This document shows positions 29,263-35,757 of a stretch of 35,757 nt of DNA, in pieces. The first letter of the stretch is position 1. Each line of letters opens with the position of its first letter. The stretch covers positions 1-35,757 of the forward strand of contig MSJI02000720.1 in assembly GCA_001931905.2 (NCBI GenBank), written 5' to 3'. Origin of the DNA: Cladosporium sp. IMV 00045. Its lineage: Eukaryota > Ascomycota > Dothideomycetes > Cladosporiales > Cladosporiaceae. Under the pieces are notes generated by a model. It was not told the origin of the DNA. It searched no databases and saw nothing but the letters and a program-made list of their open reading frames with translations. The position numbers were made by a program, and so were the translations under genes.

Positions 29263-30352
29263 GGCGAACGTGCGCGGAGGAGGAGAGGCGAACTGAACGA
29301 TGCTGCTGCATTTCAGTGAGGGGATGTGTAGCTGCGTCTGACATGTAAGATAACAGTAGTGACGAGTTGCTGGTGGAAAGGCACGCGCGACGAACGAACG
29401 GCAAAGAGGCACAGCAGGCAAAAGAGTGGATTACGATTACGCCCCCCGGGTCTAGATGTTTTGCGTTCACGGCCCGGGTGATAGACTCGCTCGACGTTCG
29501 ATAGACTTCACGCTGCCAGCCAAACTTAGCGGCCAGCCCTCTGCCATTGACAAAATCCACACTCCACGAGCCCGGAAGAGCGCGGCCTGACAAACAGCTG
29601 ACGGAGTGGATGGGAAGAGGTTAAATTTTCGCACGAATTGCAAATTGTTCTGCGCTGAGCGACGCGACTGGCTGAAGACAAGCGAACAGTGACATTCAGC
29701 TCATCAGCTCTCCCCTCACGCACATCCCACTTTTTGCCGGGAAACGGACTGATTCAAGCTGCCCTGCCATGCTCGCCATGCCCTGCATACCCTTGTGCTG
29801 CGTGCATATACTTTCCAGCTCAAGCGAGTCAAAGCGAGTCAAGCATGGTAAGCTCTCGCGCTTCCCTTGCAGATGATCAGACGTCATAGGTCGTATTGGT
29901 TGTGCGGAGCGATGTTGGTTGGAGAACACGACTGGAGTCAAGTGGCATCGCCTATTGAACCGTCGGAGCACTCGAGAGCCGTCTATGCAGTTGCATTACT
30001 CTACGTGCTTTTCAATGACATCTTGTCTCCACCATGGCATGTTGGTCACGCGCTGATGTGATCAAAACGGCACAAGACAAGGAACGAAACAGACGAACAC
30101 GTATGTGATGGTATAATATGTCTGGAGTTGAAAAAAACTGTCTACTGTGCTAGCTAACTTAAAGTCGCGATCTTAACCCTTCCCTAACCCAACGCCTCTC
30201 TTTCATGCATCTATGATCGACGCGAAGGTATCATGAAACCCTCAAAAACCCCGTATGAACGCCGTTGTTATCTCGTCCCGCAAGTCCCAAATGTGAAAAT
30301 TCAACCCGTCCACCCATTAAAGCATACACATCAAGTCTCAAACGCGCAGCAT
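29263..30352. other. Intergenic stretch of 1.1 kb upstream of the WD40 gene
   Basis: It holds the WD40 gene promoter and the 3' region of RNR2. Two TAACCC-type phrases occur at about 30172-30190. Small frames here (up to 125 codons) overlap each other and have no domain. A short direct repeat of agcgagtcaa lies near 29823-29842. Confidence 0.5.
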
Positions 30353-31781
30353 CTAGAAGTCCTCGTCAAAGGCAAAGTCACCGTTCATGACCGGCGCGGG
30401 CGTGCTGGCACCGCTGCCGTCCTTGGGAGTCTGGTTCTTCTTGAGAGACTCCATGACACCGGCCTTCTGGTAGTCACCGACACGCTTCTCGAAGAAGTTG
30501 GTCTTGCCTCCGAGGGAGATGTTCTCCATGAAGTCGAAGGGGTTGGTGGCGTTGTAGAACTTGGTGTTGCCAAGGGCGACGAGCAGGCGGTCGGCGACGA
30601 ACTCGATGTACTGGCACATGAGGGTGGCGTTCATGCCGAGCAGCGCACAGGGAAGGGCGTCAGTCAGGAACTCCTGCTCGATCTTGACGGCCTCGGTGAT
30701 GATGCTCTCGACAAGGCTGGGAGCGGGCTTGTGCTTGAGCTGGGAGAAGAGCAGGCAAGCGAAGTCGGTGTGCATGCCCTCGTCACGGGAGATGAGCTCG
30801 TTGGAGAAGGTCAGGCCGGCCATGAGACCACGCTTCTTCAACCAGAAGATGGAGGCGAAGGAGCCGGAGAAGAAGATACCCTCAACAGCGGCAAAGGCGA
30901 TCAGACGGCAAGCAAAGGTGGACTTCTCATCGCTGATCCATCGCAGAGCCCAGTCAGCCTTCTTACGGATGCAGGGAATGTTGTCGATGGCGTTGAAGAG
31001 GTACTGGCGCTGGCGGACGTCGCTGATGTAGGTGTCGATGAGGAGGGAGTAGGTCTCGGAGTGGATGTTCTCCATCATGATCTGGAAACCGTAGAAGCAA
31101 CGAGCTTCGGGGATCTGGACCTCAGAGCTGAAGCGCTCGACAAGGTTCTCGTTGACAATGCCGTCAGAAGCGGCGAAGAAGGCGAGAACGTGGGAAATGA
31201 AGAAGCGCTCATCGTCGGTGAGGCGCTTGTTCCAGTCGTGAAGGTCCTTGGACAGGTCGATCTCCTCTGCGGTCCAGAAAGAGGCCTCGGCCTTCTTGTA
31301 CATTTGCCAGATCTGTGTGTGCGTTGTTAGCGTGATTTGTTCTGATGTGCTGGGGAAACCACTTAACGCGTCATGGAAGACGCGATTTTTCTGGACGTGG
31401 CAGGACGCGTGCATACCTCGTGGTACTTGATAGGGAAGAGGACGAAACGGTTGGGGTTCTCCTGCAGGAGAGGCTCGTCCTGCTCCTCCTCTTTAACTGT
31501 AGGTGCGACCTCAGGCTTCTTCTCTTGCACGGTCTCGAGCATGGGAATGCCCTTGATGGGGACGGCAACTTCGTCGGAATCGTAGCGGGTGTCAACGGGC
31601 TCGGAAGTGTTCTCCTTGTCGGCCACGCCGTTGAACTGCGGCTGCTTGACGGGCGACTCCATCTTGAAGTTCTCAATGGCGGAAGCGGCCTGCGTGTAGA
31701 AAGTTAGCAATCGTGCTTCGAGGTTTTCAGCGCGAAGACGTCATGACCGACCTTCTTTGATGGCGTCGTCTCGAAGCTCAT
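30353..31781 (-). CDS. RNR2: Ribonucleotide reductase small (R2) subunit
   Basis: Exons 31781-31752, 31689-31417 and 31312-30353, with introns of 62 and 104 bp, give 420 residues. R2 houses the diiron-tyrosyl radical that lets the large subunit reduce ribonucleotides to deoxyribonucleotides. Iron ligands are in place by spacing: Asp151 (AASDGIVNE), Glu182 and His185 (MMENIHSE), Glu245, Glu279 and His282 ([10 protein letters not shown]). The radical tyrosine is Tyr189. The C-terminus FAFDEDF is the peptide that docks on the large subunit. The first 80 residues form the usual variable, charged N-terminal extension. The first coding exon has only ten codons, and its donor is GTCGGT, a weak match to consensus. 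Cell-cycle promoter motifs lie upstream. This is the full catalytic form, not the Rnr4-type partner that lacks iron ligands. Confidence 0.98.
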
Positions 31782-33182
31782 TGTGGTTGCTGTGAAGGTA
31801 ATATGATGTGACGACGGAGTATTGCTTGCAAAAAGACAATGAAGAGTGTTGATGGAGGAGAGTGGATGGAGGTGGGTGGTGGAAGAAGACGCGAGGGCGT
31901 GGGAGATTCTTAAGCACCAAAACGCGCCTTCCGCTCTTGCACGCGTTTAGTGCGGCGGATGGAGCCGAGGGGAGCAACAACAAGAGACGAAGTGAGCTAA
32001 ATTTGTTTCGCGCATTGGCGATGAAGAGTGGCGTTGACCCGCGACTGATTGACGTGCAGACGACAAACTTATGAGGGAGCTTGTCAAGGCTGCCAGCCTC
32101 CTTGTCGCCTGGCGTCTTGCGCTTTGTTCAGGAGATGGCCTGAAACTCCAACCTAAGGTCAATGTCGTAGCTGCGGGATTTATCAGATCATATTTTTATC
32201 AGATCAAATCCTCTTCGGTCTAATGTTTCCACTTTCTTGTTCCACTTCCGCGCGAGCGTGTCCACTTCGTGTCACCATCGTCTCCAGCTCGCGTCTTTGC
32301 TTGGCTCGTGATTTCTTTTCTTGCCAGACAACCGTCGTCGGGTCTCCGTCATGACCAGTCGGTGTCGTGGCCAGAACTGCCGTAACGTGCCGCGTGAGCT
32401 CCTTGGTCTTTTGAGCTCGGTGACCTCCCGCGTTGCTCCCACCTTAAAAATGTAGACAATCACTACAAGCATGTTGAGCCCAGAGGATTTCTCTCCTGAA
32501 TCTGTAAGACGATTGTTTGATTGATTTCCCTCTATTCATTCGACCTTGTACAAACAGAGAGCTGACAGTAGCACCATAGCTGTTGCATCGAATCGCCAGA
32601 TTGTAGAGCTCGCCGCATTTGTTCAATCACAGCTGAAGTGCTTCCACTCGTTCCTTTATTGGTATCAAACAAATTACGATGAACGATGAATGTGATCGTA
32701 TCTATTGAAGGGTTTTCCTACATCATCAACGGACAATCAGCCTTCGACAGAAAATGAATTCTAGCCTCAACAGTGAAGAGGGTATCAAGCAAGGTGGAAC
32801 CTGTTGCTTCTCACTGCTCGACATCGGGAGGGAGGATAGCACTGATCACTGTGGACGACTCACAGTTGTAAGATAGAGGGATATCACCAACAACTGCGTG
32901 ATCCAATACATGTAATGTAAGTACTTGTCACTATCACATGCAGTAATATCGATCTAGGCTTCGAGGAGGTCAAGTGAGGTCAGGCTTGCTGCTTCCCCAT
33001 TCGCTCCTTCCCTTGCAGTCGTCTCTTCGCTCCTTCCAGTCTTCACTTGCTCTGCCTTTGCTTCTGCCAATCTCGTTTGTTTTGCTCTTCGCCGCGCATA
33101 GACAACATTACAACAAACCAACTTCTCGCAACACCCACCTCCGACTTCCATACCTTCACTTCCACAACACTGCAACACCAAG
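31782..33182. other. Divergent intergenic stretch of 1.4 kb between RNR2 and the last gene
   Basis: The left end is the RNR2 promoter with MCB-like boxes. The right 180 bases, before the ATG at 33183, are strongly pyrimidine-rich and then CA-rich, as in fungal leaders. The middle holds only short frames and no recognised RNA. Confidence 0.55.
31919..31946. promoter_or_regulatory. Two MCB/E2F-like cell-cycle boxes in the RNR2 promoter
   Basis: AAAACGCGCC (31919-31928) and ACGCGT (31941-31946, the MluI cell-cycle box) lie 138-165 bases before the RNR2 ATG. MBF-type factors (Mbp1/Swi6, Res/Cdc10) bind ACGCGT and drive S-phase genes, including ribonucleotide reductase genes in yeasts. Close spacing in the promoter of such a gene makes function likely. 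Confidence 0.65.
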
Positions 33183-35544
33183 ATGGAGAGCATATACAGC
33201 CCTGAGAAGCTGAAGGAGATCGGCGAGCAGAACATCAACCGTCTGCCGCCGGCGACTTCAGTGGCAGGGATGCTCGAGTATGAGCTTCAACGCGATGCCG
33301 AGCATGAGAGACTCTTCCATGCCGCCATGTTTAACGTCACCAATGTCAAGAACGAAGCCACTGCTCAGCAAGAACGACTCAAGGCCCTTGAGCGTACCAT
33401 CAAGACTTGTGTGGCGCATCACAAGCGCAACCTTTCATTTGCAGCAGGTCAGTACACAAGCTCGACACTCACATGCGAATCTTGACTAACCCACTTCTAC
33501 AGTTCGCTCTGTCGACGACGCCTTGAAAACTCTCACCTCTACATCAGACCTCCAAGACCCAAAGGCTGTGCTTCAACACTGCAACTCACTCGCCGATGAG
33601 CTCGACCAGACTGACATCTCAACCGAAGAACAAGTCACTCTCATTGCTGTGCTCAGCGCTTCACACACCAACGAAATGAGCTCGGATCTCAAGCAACTCC
33701 GCGAAGGCTGTCAAGCCGTCATGAAGGAATTGCTCGAAGTGAAGAGCCGTGTCTCCAAACTCGAGGACCTGGTCCGCGTCCTTACCGTGCAGAAGTCCCC
33801 ATCATCAGACTTGCCGAAGATGACGCAGTACCTTCCGGTTACTACAAGCGACGGCCAGACGCTCGATCTGGGTGTGCACAAGGGCATGTCCCTAAAGTCG
33901 TCCAAGGAAAACCGCGCCCCTTCATCCACTACCAGCTCTGTAGCTACCAGCAGCACAAAGATCGAGACCGCACCTCGCAACGAAGCGGAGACCATCCCGG
34001 GTAGCATCGGTGCAGCCCACAAGCGCACCCATTCCACGGTGGTTGGGCACGATGTCTTGCAGACTCAAACCTCGACCGACAAGCACAAACATGACCTCAA
34101 CGACCAAAAGCCCTTGCCACCCGTCCCCGCAGCACAAACCTTTCCTGGTCTGGCCGTGAACAACAAGGAGATACCCCTTAAGAAGGAGCCTCAAATGGCT
34201 TTTGGCACAGCAACCAAGGAGAATCTTCAATCGCTGTCGGCCCAGCCACCAATCAAGCAGCATGGCCACTCAAAGTCCAAGAAATGGATGGAGCCGCCGC
34301 TGTTCGAGCAGACGGAGGTTGCTTCACACGCATCCAAGGCAGAGACGCTGTTCTCGTTCGACAAGAGTCCCACATTTGGAGGTCCTGCTCAGGCAAACAC
34401 TGCCCTCGACCCGCCAAAGACTTCAAACGAAGCTGCAGCAGTCAAGTCCACATCCTCTCACGCTCCATCATCCAACATGACGCTCAAGGAGAACAAGCCA
34501 ATGCCGGCCTCTAACATCATGACCGAATCGGCCAAGCCGATGCCGTACACGGAGTTGGTTGCCAGCGCAATGCAGACCGCAGCAAAAGAGCTAGGCGGCG
34601 GAAACGATCAGTTCAACATCACGAAAGCGAAGGTTGCTTCGATGCCTGTCGCTCCAATGCCTGTCGCTCCAATGCCCGTCGCTCCAATGCGCGTCGCTTC
34701 AATGCCCACCGCTTCGATGCCCTCCGACACGACCGTCATGCGTGCTCCGAGCATGCCCCCTGCCCAGCCACAAGAGCTTGCCAGCAGCGTCGCCGCTTCA
34801 GCTCGCAAGGAAGCTGTCAGCACCTTGCAAAACTCTGGCCGCCTCGCTACAAAGCGTTCCGGTATCAAAATGGTTGGCCTGGAGCGTGAAGTCATGTTGA
34901 AGGTCCCGGTCACGGAAGGCAAACCCTCAGCTTCGGTAAACGTCCCTGCCACACCAGGCACTCAAGTCATCAAGTCACCGACCCTACCGCCCACTCCATC
35001 CCACTCTAGTTCAAAGGTCAAGCAAGAACTCGTTTCGCCGTTGACCAAGAACGCCGCGCCTCAGTCAAGTGAAATACCAAAGACTCCAGCTCTTGCAGGA
35101 GGCAACACCAACGCGTTCCAGACGCCGAGTGCTTCATACTTCACCCCGCCGGCCCCATTCACAGCTCCTAACTCCTCCCCCTTTCCCCCGTCGACTGGAT
35201 CCTGGAACATCCCGCCGACTCCCTCCTCTACAGCAAACACCACCGTGTTCCAGCCATCCACTGGAGGCTGGACCGTCCCGCGCACCACAGTTCCAGCAAT
35301 CCAAGCCAGCTCGCCTTTCATGGGCGGGAGCACGATGAATGGTTGGACTATGCCGCGTACTGCGGCTCCAGCAACCCAACCCAGCTCGCCTTTCATGAGC
35401 GGAAGCGCTCCGGTCTTCCAGCCCTCCAGTTCCACTTCTACCAGTACCCCGACACAGACTTCGTCGGTCGTGCCGGCATCTCTCAGGAGCAAGATGACTC
35501 CTGATCAGCTGAAGCTCTTCACTGCTCAGCTCAACAAGGTGTGA
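33183..35544 (+). CDS. Coiled-coil and repeat-rich protein of unknown function
   Basis: Exons 33183-33447 and 33503-35544, with a 55-bp intron (donor GTCAGT, branch CTAAC, acceptor TACAG), give 768 residues. The first 175 residues are mostly charged helix: YELQRDAEHERLFHAAMF, QQERLKALERTIKT and, about 138-173, SSDLKQLREGCQAVMKELLE, which fits a coiled coil. The rest is Ser/Thr/Pro/Ala-rich and probably disordered. It includes six five-residue repeats of the AxMPV type and, near the C-terminus, degenerate ~40-residue repeats around GGWTVPRT and SSPFMGGS. I do not recognise the family. A helical head with a long Ser/Pro tail and many TP or SP sites suggests a scaffold regulated by phosphorylation, but this is a guess. 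The stop is followed by 213 bases to the window end. Confidence 0.83.
34636..34725 (+). repeat. Six tandem 15-bp units in the coiled-coil protein gene
   Basis: Six units of 15 bases fill the span exactly, for example gctccaatgcctgtc at 34651-34665 and gctccaatgcccgtc at 34666-34680. The outer units are more diverged. Each encodes five residues of the pattern Ala-(Ser/Pro)-Met-(Pro/Arg)-(Val/Thr/Ser), so gain or loss of units keeps the frame. Confidence 0.9.
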
Positions 35545-35757
35545 TTGAAGCACATCTGGTCGAGATTGGATTTCTTGACATGAAGGTGCTTTTGACTGCT
35601 TTTGACAACGGCCAGGCTCTCGCCAGTCGCGATGTCTATGATCAAGCACAAGTCAGAACCTGCAGTCTGCCTGCCTTGTCCTCTGTGAGCCTCCAGACTT
35701 GGACTTTTTGAATTGGAGCGAATGAATCAGTTCCTGGAGGCGAGGGAGGGAAAAAAA

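Noticed and set aside
30233..31330. Plus-strand open frame of 365 codons
   Set aside because: It is the antisense shadow of the RNR2 main exon; the composition (Gly, Glu, Val, Leu) reflects the complement.
1..35757. A secondary-metabolite or sugar-utilisation gene cluster
   Set aside because: The GH43, lactonohydrolase and FUSC genes are separated by housekeeping genes, and there is no backbone enzyme or pathway regulator.

Overview
The window looks like a gene-dense piece of a filamentous ascomycete (Pezizomycotina) nuclear chromosome. Introns are short (51 to 229 bp), with GTAAGT/GTATGT-type donors and CTAAC-like branch points. The genes include a fungal-type ERMES subunit (MDM10), a DUF2421/DUF2422 transporter, a fungal lactonohydrolase and a membrane MAPEG protein. 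Dothideomycetes is my best guess at class, but the sequence alone does not settle it. There is no sign of a prophage, CRISPR array, biosynthetic cluster or intact transposon.

Layout from left to right. Positions 1-1010 hold the 5' part of a minus-strand gene for a secreted, Lys/Glu/Gln-rich repeat protein that runs off the left edge. A 2.2 kb gene-poor stretch follows and contains a short interstitial telomere-like CCCTAA run. Next come a membrane-anchored GH43 glycosidase (-) and mitochondrial elongation factor Tu (-), the latter divergent from a mitochondrial 3-hydroxyisobutyryl-CoA hydrolase (+). A 1104-residue aromatic-acid-exporter-like membrane protein (+) is followed by a disordered protein of unknown function (-) and a small conserved two-helix membrane protein (-). 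Positions 15.8-16.5 kb carry a degenerate interspersed repeat that ends just upstream of an intron-containing tRNA-Ser(CGA). A gluconolactonase-like protein (-) comes next, then MDM10 (-) divergent from MRT4 (+), ribosomal protein eL32 (-), a 1.8 kb gene-poor stretch, a MAPEG protein (-), a WDR44-like WD40 protein with a C-terminal zinc ribbon (-), and the ribonucleotide reductase small subunit (-). The last gene is a coiled-coil, repeat-rich protein of unknown function (+).

Most genes are unrelated housekeeping functions: mitochondrial translation and membrane contact (TUF1, MDM10), valine catabolism (hydrolase), ribosome biogenesis and structure (MRT4, eL32) and dNTP synthesis (RNR2). They do not form a pathway cluster. 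Two genes, MDM10 and the WD40 gene, can only be read to their expected C-termini by accepting a one-base frame change. Either the assembly has indel errors or these are real lesions.

The least explained items are the AAATCTGAA-type repeat next to the tRNA gene, the unusually long structured intron of that tRNA, a perfect palindrome in the GH43 promoter, and the hidden zinc-ribbon exon of the WD40 gene. All gene models were spliced by hand from reading frames and splice signals, and all family names rest on recognition, not on a database search.
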